A stretch of DNA of 64,000 nt from Brevipalpus yothersi (lineage: Eukaryota; Arthropoda; Arachnida; Trombidiformes; Tenuipalpidae): the NCBI GenBank assembly GCA_003956705.1, contig QZCP01000007.1:137447-201446 (forward strand), read 5' to 3'. The translations under genes and the position numbers were made by a program. Positions 1 to 9,082 of the stretch are shown here, one piece after another. The first letter of the stretch is position 1, and every line of letters begins with the position of its first letter. The notes beneath the pieces were generated by a model. The model did no database searches. It was not told where the DNA came from and was given only the letters and a program-made list of their open reading frames with translations.

Positions 1-980
1 TTCTTAGGACATGCACTACTACATAACATACAAAGCTCTTGTACAAAGTTTCATCTAATTTGGACAGGTAGTTTTTGAGTATAATTCCGTAATAAGTGGC
101 ATATTTCGGACGTGAAGTCTTCACTGGCTTTGCTCGCTCAGACAACTATTGATCTCGAGCTTCGAGAAATAATACCAGAAATTACATCTCATTCAGTTGA
201 TACAGCAAACACTTCAAAGCCACGCACAATCCAACTCCGAGGTTTTGTACATCGTTTGTATAAAAAGGATTAAAACATCTTCCAAATATTTGAGCTTGTG
301 GGCGTTTCCAATAGCACGAAAAAATCTTACCACTATGAGCAATTGGAACAAGTATTTTTCTCAACGGTGAATGATTTTATTTTAACTGAACTGAGCTGTT
401 CAATTGTTCGTACTCAACAAACTCTATATCTATCGAGTTTTTAATTATTTTTGTCTCTCCCTCAGGAATCTAGTTTTTCATGTAATACAGTTCATTAGGG
501 ATGTTTGCTTCCGGTTCCTCTCTTGAAACCTCAGCATGAGGTTCTTGAGCGCTTGAGTAGATTCATTGAGAAAATGGTATTGTATTATAGTTAGCACACA
601 TCCTAGCAACTCTTCTCTTTTGCCTTTCAGATTGATGAGGCTAATGCTTCAGATGCCGAGGTAGCGTAGTTCGTGAAGGAACAATAGGGGTAATCCCAAT
701 GTTGGACCAATATGTGATCAGTGTTGAAAGGAAAATTAGCTCAACATGCTCTTACAGGGATGTTTGTTTCTTTTGTTTTATTTCTCCATTCTTAGAGGAC
801 CAACACTGGCCTCTGATCCCACTAACCAGCCAATAACCTGAATCTTCGGCTCACTGTATTTGATTGTTATTCAATCGAAAGGTCCTCAACTGTGGTAATG
901 TATCAAAAAAACGATCAGTCAACACTCTCACTCGGGAACCGTCCAAACTGCTGGTGGAGAAAAATTCAGATTTGTATATC
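1..980. other. No gene recognised
   Basis: AT-rich sequence with only short, unconvincing reading frames on either strand. No domain, splice-supported exon chain or repeat structure was recognised. It precedes a decayed transposase and may be degraded transposon or intergenic DNA. Confidence 0.4.
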
Positions 981-1101
981 ATATTGAAGCTTTATTCATG
1001 TCCATACCAATTCTGAAATATTTCGCCCCAGTTTTCTCTCGTCTCCGAGAAAATCAGAAAAAAAGAAAATTTTTTTAGGCCAGCGAGATATGTTCAAGAA
1101 G

Positions 1102-1580
1102 AGTTCAGTGCGAATGTTCTTTGGCATAGAAGCATTCCAAGCAAAGAATTTTTCTACAATGTGAACAGCAAATGAATGAACCACCTAAGCACCCATCTAC
1201 ACCACAGTAAATATGATCAAACTCGAAGCTTATCTCTGCGAGCGAGGGAAAACTTTCTACACTGATCTTGACACCTTTTTTCCATGCATTCAAAAACATG
1301 GATTCGAAAATTCTTGCTTGGAATTGATTCAAAATGAGCGAATGCAGCTTGAGAATAGAATCTCTAGCATGCAGCCTAACAGGAGCTTCATCCCTGATAA
1401 CTCTTTCAGTGAAACGCTTTACGAAATCTATCCATTGATGGAAGCAATTAATGTCCAGTGGCTGCATCATTGATGTTGCTCCTTTCGGGAAATATCGTAG
1501 CTCAATTTTTTTATCATCGAAGCTGAGAATGGAGGGATTTCTCTGGCCAGATCAAGAGTCGAGGAGTAAGCATATTTTAT
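1102..1580 (-). pseudogene. Decayed pogo/Tigger-like DDE transposase, C-terminal fragment
   Basis: A minus-strand frame matches the C-terminal third of the transposase at 9083-10699. Both share the order LLL-D-S, a P-G-Q/S-G-Q step, then a QPLD motif (MMQPLDINCF here, YAQPLDVYFF there) and a terminal Cys/His cluster. In this copy the Trp codon after the second catalytic Asp (LLLDSW in type) is a TGA near 1542, and no N-terminal two thirds is readable upstream. The terminal cluster keeps the spacing C-x4-C-x7-C-x2-C-x4-C-x2-C-x6-H-x-H. Known for the family: pogo/Tigger transposases use a DDD/DDE triad to cut and paste their element. Inferred: an old, inactive, 5'-truncated copy diverged from the intact one. 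Confidence 0.7.
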
Positions 1581-2299
1581 TATCTGCTAAACGATAAATG
1601 ACACTGCAACTGAGTAAGTTGCCAATTATCGATTGGTACAACTCTCCAGAAGAGTATGTAGAAATCGATATTCCAGAGAATGCATGCAAAAATCGATAGA
1701 TTCAAGGTCTCCCTTGTATGGAGCCTGGTTGAAGTGAGCAAAAGCAAATGGAAATAAAAACACAATGATTCTAGCATTCAAAGAATGCAGTTCGAGTTTT
1801 CGGAATTCGTTCTTGGGTGTGGTTTTTAAGTGTAATTCTTTTGAGAATATGATATGTTAAATTGGAAATTCGTTTCCAAATGGTGTTCGCACCAGGTTCG
1901 GTGAAATCCTGAATGTTTTCTATGCGAATTGATGAGTATTCTTCGGCTAGTTGGTGAATATTGTGAAGAATTCTATTGGATTCTATCTGTGAGCTCAACT
2001 ATTACAGAATATTGAATTCTGTGCTGTGGTTCAAGAGTATTCGCTCATATTATCCAGGAAATAACCGATTCTGGATGGTTTACATCTCAAGGAATACTGC
2101 TTGGAAGATACCTAACATCTTGGAAGTGTTTATATGAACCGGAGAATAACTTTATAGACGGTATTTTATGTGCTGGAAATTACCCAGATCATGTGTTGAA
2201 ATCATTTATATTGGTTTTTGATTCCACTAATTGCATTATTGCAACGTTATCGTGAGTACATGAATTCTCTTATCCAAGCTATATTGTAAAGAATAAAAT
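1581..2299. other. No gene recognised; possible upstream remnants
   Basis: Two minus-strand frames of 65-75 codons lie here, directly upstream of the transposase fragment, but they share no recognisable similarity with the N-terminus of the intact transposase. Sequence towards 2300 may be the LTR or 5' end of the following gypsy element, but no matching 3' copy was found to define it. Confidence 0.3.
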
Positions 2300-2307
2300 T
2301 TCCGACG

Positions 2308-2566
2308 GACCAAGTGAATGGGTCTACGGTCAGTGAAATTAGGAGGTTTCAAAGGTAAATATTACTCTGTGCGACCTTCTCTAGGAATTAGAATATTGCT
2401 TATCTATCTAGAACCAAGTGAATGGTTCATCTATATTGAAATGTTTTAATCGAGCATTAATTGAAACAAGTGATTTTTTTCGGAAAATCAATATATCGAT
2501 TTTTTGGGTGTGGTTGAAATCGATTCCTTGCTCTACGCATTCGTAAGTTTAGCCAAGTGAACGGCT
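2308..2566 (+). promoter_or_regulatory. Three related stem-loops in the Gag-Pol leader
   Basis: A core CCAAGTGAAYGG occurs at about 2310-2321, 2414-2425 and 2553-2564. Flanking bases differ but stay complementary: gacc/ggtc (2308-2311 with 2321-2324), gaacca/tggttc (2411-2416 with 2423-2428, a perfect 6-bp stem) and agcc/ggct (2551-2554 with 2563-2566). The loop AGTGAA is constant. Paired changes with a fixed loop suggest selected RNA hairpins, such as a packaging or translation signal of the retrotransposon RNA. That role is inference. Confidence 0.45.
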
Positions 2567-2685
2567 TTGCAGATCATATTGCAAGTGCGTACTAGCATTG
2601 TGTTGACAATTGAATTTACAAATCGTAATTGCTGGAGTAATCATTCAGAATTAATAAGTAAGAGTCCGAAAGTTGCATAGTTTAA

Positions 2686-5600
2686 ATGGAGTCCTCAAGG
2701 ATAAACGGGGCCGCTAATGCCAGCTCTCATTCATTTAATCAAGATGAATCAGTGAATGGTCATGTTGTTAACCAAGTTGCTACACTTGGTGGGATGAACG
2801 AAACCGTCCCAACTTTTTCAGGTGAAAAGAATGAAGACTTACTTGATTTTTTTGAAGATTACGAAGATATCACCAATGCATTGGGATGGACTAGCATTGA
2901 ACGATTTGTTAGGTTGCCAGCCTTTGTCAGAGGGAATGCTCGAGTATGGATGAAAACCTTTCGCTCTAAAATGGGTCCTGGTAAACCTATTGATACTTAC
3001 GAAAAACTCAAACAAGAAATGCTCAAAACAATGGTCAGATCAGACTGTGCTATTGGGTGTTATAGAAAGTTGATAAATTTCAAGCAGAAGAAAGGAGAAC
3101 CAGTGCATGATTATATACTGAATATGCGAGCCCTATGCATGCGTTTTAATCGTGAAATGGATGAGACTATGATCATCATTCACGTCCGGGAAGGATTAGA
3201 TGATAGGCTAAAAAAGTGGGTCAGTCATAGGAATCCTCAGACATTAGACGAGCTTATCGAGGAAGCTCAGAATGCTGAGATGGCTGAGGAAGAGAATCAT
3301 GAACAAACCGTTTCGAACCATGAGTCACTCATGAAAACCGTTGAAACTTTGAGTAGTGTGGTTCAAAGTTTGAGTGAGCGATTGGAAAGTTTAACAAACG
3401 CTACTGCATCAACAGCAGCGGAGACGAGAACTTCCCCTCCAAGGATCCAAGCTTCAAGTGGTACTGACAATGTGAGAAGTCAAACCACGCCAATTACTTG
3501 CAATTATTGTCGAAAAATTGGACATCGATGGAGAGAGTGCCGCAAAAGAATGGCTGATGAAAGCAGAAATTCTAGTGGCCAAAATATCTCCACCCCTTCT
3601 CAAATTCCGAGCCAAAATGGGCGACCACAGATCAGTGGTCCCGGTAGAGAGGCTGAAGGTCAGCGCCGAGGACCTCGAGGCCCTCGAGTTGTCCAGCAAA
3701 TCGCTGAGGAGGTCAGTGATGTCATTCAGCTAGTTGTTGTTGGACTAACTAGAATAGTTCGCCGAAATAAGTTAGTTTATGCTCCAATCGAAATCAAAAA
3801 GAAGTCATACCAGGCTTGTGTAGATTCTGGAAGTGAAGTGTCAATCATTACCGAAGCAGTCTTGAAGGAGACTCAAGCAAATTTGTACTCATATTCTGGA
3901 CCCGGAGCTGAATCCGCCAGTAACAATCCGTTACGACCACTTGGTGAATGTGACTTAGTCATCACAGTGCTGGCTGGGAATCAAAATATTACAATTGATG
4001 CAACGTTTATTGTTGTACCATCTCTTCCCGTTGGGATCAACGTGTTACTCGGCCAAGATATCGCCGAAGTGGCAGATCTATGGGTTGAATGCCGAGATAA
4101 GGTTATTGAAGTGGGGAAAAATGCTAGTAAATTGGAAGTTTTAGGCGAACAAACAGTAACTGAGGTTGCTTGCCCAGTGCTAATGGGTGAACCCGAAAAA
4201 AAATATGCGGCTGTTAAAATATCTGACAAAATTGATCCGGTGAGAAGGAATGAGTTGGTTCAACTGCTGGATCGGTATGAATACATGTTTGCAACGAATG
4301 ACAAAGAATTGGGTTGTACTAATGTATGCCAGTTCCGAGTGGATACTGGTGATCATTTACCAATCCATTCAGCTCCTTATCGACAATCAGTGAAAGAACG
4401 TGAGATCATTGACAAGATAGTGGCTGAGCTGCTGGAGGCTGGGATTATTTCGCCTGCCATATCTCCATGGGGATTTCCAGTTGTACTGGTACCCAAGAAA
4501 ACTGGGGAGATGAGAATGTGTGTTGATTTCAGGCGGCTAAATGCGATAACAGAAGCATTCAAATATCCGTTACCGAGGATTGAAGCAGCTCTCGATGCAC
4601 TGGAAGGCTCGACTTACTTTAGCCTCCTCGATTTGAGGTCAGGGTATCATCAAGTTGAAGTCCATCCTGAAGATAGACCCAAGCTAACGTTGGTGACTGA
4701 AACAGGCGCTTACTCTTACAATCGTACACCGTTCGGGGCGATGAATGCTGGAAGCTATTTCCAGTATATTTTGGATCAAGTGCTAGCCCCACTTAAGTAC
4801 AACACTTGCTTAGTGTATATCGACGATATTGTAATCTTTTCCAAGACGTTCGAGTGTCATTTGGAACAAATTGAAAAGGTTTTCAGACTTTTGTCTGACG
4901 CCAATCTTCGGCTTAAGCCATCAAAATGTGAATTTCTCTTGGACGAAATTCTTTATTTAGGGCATCGAATCAATCAGTTCGGCCAAAGGCCAGATTATGA
5001 GAAAATAAGAGAGGTAAAAGATTTTCCAGTACCAATGACGCTCAAAGATGTCAGGTCTTTTGTGGCTCTATGTTCTTACTACCGAAAGTTCATAAAAAAT
5101 TTCTCCCTCATTGCCAAGCCATTAACTGATCTCACCCGAAAGGAAGAGCCTTTCAAGTGGGGAGAAGATCAGCAACAAGCTTTTCAGAAGCTGAAAAATG
5201 CTCTAATCAGAGAACCAGTATTAGTCCATTACGAATCATCCAGAGAGACGCAAGTAAGGACTGATGCCAGTGACTTTGGACTAGGAGCTATACTACTCCA
5301 ACAAGTTGACGGAAAATGGCATCCTGTGGCTTATGCCAGTAGGTTGTTGAAGAATGCTGAGTTGAATTATCATATCGGAGACAAAGAGTGTTTGGCCATA
5401 GTGTATGCAGTCACCAAATGGAATCACTACCTCGACGGCATCTATTTCGAAGTTATAACTGATCATTGTTCATTATGTTTCCTCATAAGTAAGAAAGATT
5501 TACCTCCAAGGCTCATGCGTTATGCCCTAAAGTTGCAACAGTATAACTTCAAAATTGTATATAAGTCTGGCAAACACCATCATGATGTTGATGCTCTCTC

Positions 5601-7347
5601 CAGATATCCATTGGTTTCCAATGAGTCTGAAGAAAAAGGGGAAGATGATGATAGTGAGCAATATTTGGTTGGCTTGTGTATGCAAGGGGTAGAAGAAGAA
5701 GATGAAATAAAACGGAAGCAGCGAGAGGATCCAAAATTGAGTTCAATAATTTACAGAATGAATATCATGGACAGTTTGTCAGAGCGAGCTAGAGCTCGAT
5801 TGTCAAGGTATAAGATGCATGATGGTCTACTGTACCGGTTGGTAAAACAACCATACAGAGAAGAGTATAGTATGGTACCATGTGGTATGCAAAAATCTAT
5901 TTGTCAGGCTTACCATGATGAAGTGTTGGCTGGCCATCCTAACGCTGAACGAACCTATCAGAGAATAATCACGAAATATTATTGGGCAGGGATGGCGAAA
6001 GATATCAACGAATACGTCGCTTCCTGTGACTCATGCCAAAAATTTAAACGCCCCTTTAGGCTGAGCGCACCGTTAAGATCGATCCATTCAAGTGCTCCAT
6101 TTGAGAGAATAGGAATAGATGTAGTGGGACCTCTGCCTCCTGTTGCATCTTACCGTTACATTCTTGTAGCTACCGATCACTTCACTCGGTATGCAGAGGT
6201 TAGAGCTGCTGAAAACTATCAATCCGGGTTGACTAGCCGCTTCTTAATCGAGAATATTATCGCTCGGCATGGATGTCCCAAAATTATTCAAAGCGATCAG
6301 GGAACAAATTTTATTTCTTGGCTTGTCCAGGAAGTGGCCAAATTCATGGGGACTACTTGGAATTTTGCCAGCGCATACCACCCACAGAGCAGTGGTATGG
6401 TCGAAAAAACTAACCAAACTCTAGCGAACATCTTGAAGCATTACACCAAAAATCAGAAGCGATGGAATTTGATCTTACCCCTCGTACAATTTGCATATAA
6501 CACTAGTATCAATAAATCTACCAAAGCATCGCCATTCTTTCTCCTGTATGGCCGACATCCCACTTTGCCTGTTGACATTAGATTCGAGCCGGAAGTCAGC
6601 ACTGAGTATGATGAAGAGTTGGCAGAAAGACAGACCGATTTAACCAAATATCGGGAATTCATTCTGGAGCAATGGCCTTTGCTGCGGGATATGGCGGCGA
6701 CTTATTCTCTAGAGAGCAAAATGGGTCAAGCTCTTACACATGACACCAGTCATCGGCTGGAAAAATTCAAGGTAGGAGATCTGGTTTTAATTGACCTCCC
6801 GACAGCAACCGGCAAACTAGATCCGAAATTTGCAGGTCCGTTCCCGATTGAACGTGTAATCGGAGAGACAACTTATGGAATTACCGTGGCAGGGAAACAA
6901 AAGACGTATCATATCGATAGGTTGAAGCGCTATCGCCGAAGACCAGGTGAAGAGGTCACCGTTGATGAAGTACGAGTTCCCGAGACGCAAGCTAGTTTTC
7001 CAGCGCAACCCACGGTAACGCAAGAAGGCGATACTACTATCTTGGGAACTGACGTCGAATCTTTCGACGAGCCCAATTTGCCAGAGCAGGACAGTCAGCA
7101 AACAATTGAGCAAGAGGATCATCCTTCTCTCGAGATTCATTGCGCGGACGATGTTGAGCATGACGATCCCATCAATGCGGATGAACCTGGCTCTCCTGAC
7201 CGTAATGATTCTCGAAACTTATCACAGGGGCATGAGGAAGCTGCTAGTCTTCAGAGAGTGGAGTTCGAATATTGCGTATTTTCATTCTGTTATGCAACAA
7301 ATTCCGTTGCAGACATCAGGAGCGAATCTTCTCATCATCGCTGTTGA
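2686..7347 (+). CDS. Ty3/gypsy retrotransposon Gag-Pol polyprotein, single uninterrupted frame
   Basis: A 1553-residue polyprotein with no internal stop. Order: Gag capsid-like region (about 40-210); CCHC zinc knuckle C-x2-C-x4-H-x4-C near 272-285; aspartic protease with DSGS near 380 and VLLGQD further on; reverse transcriptase with YIDD near 711-714; RNase H starting at the TDAS motif near 857; integrase HHCC zinc domain near 1075-1120, catalytic D (GIDVVGP), D (QSDQGTNF) and E (GMVEKTNQ) near 1143, 1204 and 1239; then a GPF-type module (KFAGPFPIERV) and an acidic tail. Gag and Pol are fused in one frame, so no -1 or +1 frameshift is needed. The first ATG follows a stop-containing leader and precedes the Gag domain, so it is the likely start. 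An intact frame suggests recent activity, but no LTR pair was recognised and a mariner-type end begins 30 bases after the stop codon. Confidence 0.95.
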   Translation: MESSRINGAANASSHSFNQDESVNGHVVNQVATLGGMNETVPTFSGEKNEDLLDFFEDYEDITNALGWTSIERFVRLPAFVRGNARVWMKTFRSKMGPGKPIDTYEKLKQEMLKTMVRSDCAIGCYRKLINFKQKKGEPVHDYILNMRALCMRFNREMDETMIIIHVREGLDDRLKKWVSHRNPQTLDELIEEAQNAEMAEEENHEQTVSNHESLMKTVETLSSVVQSLSERLESLTNATASTAAETRTSPPRIQASSGTDNVRSQTTPITCNYCRKIGHRWRECRKRMADESRNSSGQNISTPSQIPSQNGRPQISGPGREAEGQRRGPRGPRVVQQIAEEVSDVIQLVVVGLTRIVRRNKLVYAPIEIKKKSYQACVDSGSEVSIITEAVLKETQANLYSYSGPGAESASNNPLRPLGECDLVITVLAGNQNITIDATFIVVPSLPVGINVLLGQDIAEVADLWVECRDKVIEVGKNASKLEVLGEQTVTEVACPVLMGEPEKKYAAVKISDKIDPVRRNELVQLLDRYEYMFATNDKELGCTNVCQFRVDTGDHLPIHSAPYRQSVKEREIIDKIVAELLEAGIISPAISPWGFPVVLVPKKTGEMRMCVDFRRLNAITEAFKYPLPRIEAALDALEGSTYFSLLDLRSGYHQVEVHPEDRPKLTLVTETGAYSYNRTPFGAMNAGSYFQYILDQVLAPLKYNTCLVYIDDIVIFSKTFECHLEQIEKVFRLLSDANLRLKPSKCEFLLDEILYLGHRINQFGQRPDYEKIREVKDFPVPMTLKDVRSFVALCSYYRKFIKNFSLIAKPLTDLTRKEEPFKWGEDQQQAFQKLKNALIREPVLVHYESSRETQVRTDASDFGLGAILLQQVDGKWHPVAYASRLLKNAELNYHIGDKECLAIVYAVTKWNHYLDGIYFEVITDHCSLCFLISKKDLPPRLMRYALKLQQYNFKIVYKSGKHHHDVDALSRYPLVSNESEEKGEDDDSEQYLVGLCMQGVEEEDEIKRKQREDPKLSSIIYRMNIMDSLSERARARLSRYKMHDGLLYRLVKQPYREEYSMVPCGMQKSICQAYHDEVLAGHPNAERTYQRIITKYYWAGMAKDINEYVASCDSCQKFKRPFRLSAPLRSIHSSAPFERIGIDVVGPLPPVASYRYILVATDHFTRYAEVRAAENYQSGLTSRFLIENIIARHGCPKIIQSDQGTNFISWLVQEVAKFMGTTWNFASAYHPQSSGMVEKTNQTLANILKHYTKNQKRWNLILPLVQFAYNTSINKSTKASPFFLLYGRHPTLPVDIRFEPEVSTEYDEELAERQTDLTKYREFILEQWPLLRDMAATYSLESKMGQALTHDTSHRLEKFKVGDLVLIDLPTATGKLDPKFAGPFPIERVIGETTYGITVAGKQKTYHIDRLKRYRRRPGEEVTVDEVRVPETQASFPAQPTVTQEGDTTILGTDVESFDEPNLPEQDSQQTIEQEDHPSLEIHCADDVEHDDPINADEPGSPDRNDSRNLSQGHEEAASLQRVEFEYCVFSFCYATNSVADIRSESSHHRC

Positions 7348-7377
7348 AAGTTTGCCTGATTTCGAACAAGTGATATA

Positions 7378-7398
7378 CAGGGTGTTTCAGAGTTATAT
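7378..7398 (+). repeat. Candidate left terminal inverted repeat of a mariner-type element
   Basis: CAGGGTGTTTCA, preceded by TA, matches the reverse complement of the right-hand end at 12265-12283 (CAGGGTGTTCCA) in 11 of 12 positions. TA flanking is the target expected of Tc1/mariner insertion. The 4.9 kb span to the right end is far longer than a normal mariner, so this would be a composite with nested insertions, or the end of a different copy. Confidence 0.4.
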
Positions 7399-7641
7399 GA
7401 CGAGTTTGAAACACTTATATCTTGAGAACCCTTCAGAAAATTTTGGAAATCCGTTCGATATTGTACAGTCAGAATGTGTTAGTTTTGTTCGCCAATAGTT
7501 TCAAAGGAGTCCGATAAACTTTCAGAATAGATAACAGGGTTCAAAGTGAAAATGTAGGGATATCTTGGCTGGTGGGCAAAATTTTGACTAAGTGATGACA
7601 TTTTTGGAATCCTCATAAAAAATAACATCTTATGAAGTTGG

Positions 7642-8312
7642 TCAGAGATCGATGAGATAAGAGATAAGAGAGCAGGAGATCGAACTTAATTTAATTAAGT
7701 TAATTTGACTATTCAACAAACAACTACTGAAGATCACGTTCGGTTCACCACTTACATGAGGAAATGGATGTCGGAAGAGGCCTTGATATGATAAAATTAG
7801 TAGTGGACAATTTCTATGAGCTGTTCCATTGGCTCCGAAACCAGCGTGTGAATTCATCTCAGTGTGATGTGAGAATAGTGAATTTGGACAGAAAAAACAT
7901 CGGATGTCATCCTCGCCAGTTAGCACGTTGTCAATCATTGTTAGATAGTCAAAAAAGTAAAACCGATGACCAATATAGACTAAAATGTGATTTCCAGTGG
8001 CAGGCTGAGAGATAATATCTTCCAAATTGGTGCTTGATGGAGTACCAGGGACCACCAATGTATCAGGCATGTTTGGAATCAATCTCTTAAATTGTCTTAT
8101 GGAACGGATTGGAGCTGAGTAGCCATGGCTATTTATTCGCTGTCGGTAGAAGATTCGAATTGAGTCGATCATGTCTTCAGTGAGAGGCACTATTGATCAA
8201 ATTGAAATCGATTGAAAGCATATTACTACTTTTGAAAGATGAAATGATTGATTCACTTACCTTCCCATTGAAATCGTGATGACGAGCGATTTTGATGTTC
8301 ATCAGACATCAT
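7642..8312 (-). CDS. Unrecognised two-exon protein, about 199 residues
   Basis: Exon 1 is 8261-8312, beginning ATGATG and ending in a strong GTAAGTG donor; exon 2 is 7642-8189 after an acceptor ATCAATAG. The phase-1 junction keeps the frame and gives about 199 residues. No family is recognised. A middle stretch (VYIGHRFYFFDYLTMIDNVL) is hydrophobic and aromatic, followed by two CxxC-like Cys and several His; the last ~30 residues look low-complexity and may not be real coding sequence. It lies downstream of, and in the same direction as, the pogo-like transposase at 9083-10699. It could therefore be an accessory gene of that element or a captured host gene. Existence of the gene is moderately supported by the start/splice arrangement; function is unknown. 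Confidence 0.4.
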
Positions 8313-8935
8313 GAATGTAATGAAGAATTCTATAAAGAACAAAACACAATAATTACTAAAATTATACCAAAACACAAAATAGGCAAAGAAAAATTACTGC
8401 CTGTAGTGAAACTTAGTAACTCTCCAGAGAAAATGTTGGTAGGTAAAAACGCTCACACAATTTCAACCGCCATTGTGCACACAAAATTGAGCTCCATCTC
8501 CCGAGAAGATAGATTCTATATGATGATTTTCACCAATGGTTAACACATCTGACTCATAAATGTCAAGATTAATTATCCTTAGTAGCAAAATTACTGCTTA
8601 GAGTGAAATTTTACAGCTAGAACAAAATTCCTGGAATCAGTAAGCGAAATGAGCTTTTTTTTTCTTCCATTTTTGAATCTACCACAGACATGCTCACAGG
8701 CCAGGAATTGTTTATGTTCTACTCATGTCAAACTGAGATTCTCCAGACTCACAAGGGATGTCCGTACATTACCAAATGCAAAAATAAACGAGCCTAGTGG
8801 CAAATTGTAGAAACACTCGCACGAAACAATGTTGCCAAGGCTTTTTTCTGTGAGATGAGCGGTTCGCCTGAAAAATGGCCTCAAAAGTTCTATAAATGAT
8901 AATAATCGTTATCTAACCATCAATGAGGCGTAAAA

Positions 8936-9028
8936 GTTGGAGTGGCGCAGTGGTCAAAGGCTTGAGGAAACCCTTTTATTCATGGCTGGCAGTGGTTCGA
9001 AACCAGCCGCTGGCAAAAATTTTTTTTT
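8936..9028 (+). repeat. tRNA-derived SINE or tRNA pseudogene
   Basis: An internal Pol III promoter is visible: A box TGGCGCAGTGG at 8943-8953 and B box GGTTCGAAACC at 8994-9004, followed by nine T residues at 9020-9028, a Pol III terminator. Aligned as a tRNA, 8936-8942 pairs with 9008-9014 at six of seven positions counting G-U, but the D and T stems are broken and no convincing anticodon arm forms. This favours a degenerate tRNA-like element or SINE head over a working tRNA gene. Confidence 0.5.
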
Positions 9029-9082
9029 CGTTTTAAGCGATAGAAAACTTGTATTAAGTGTTATTACAATGATTCTCTATCG

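Noticed and set aside
8936..9028. Functional tRNA gene
   Set aside because: D and T stems have mismatches and no standard anticodon arm forms.
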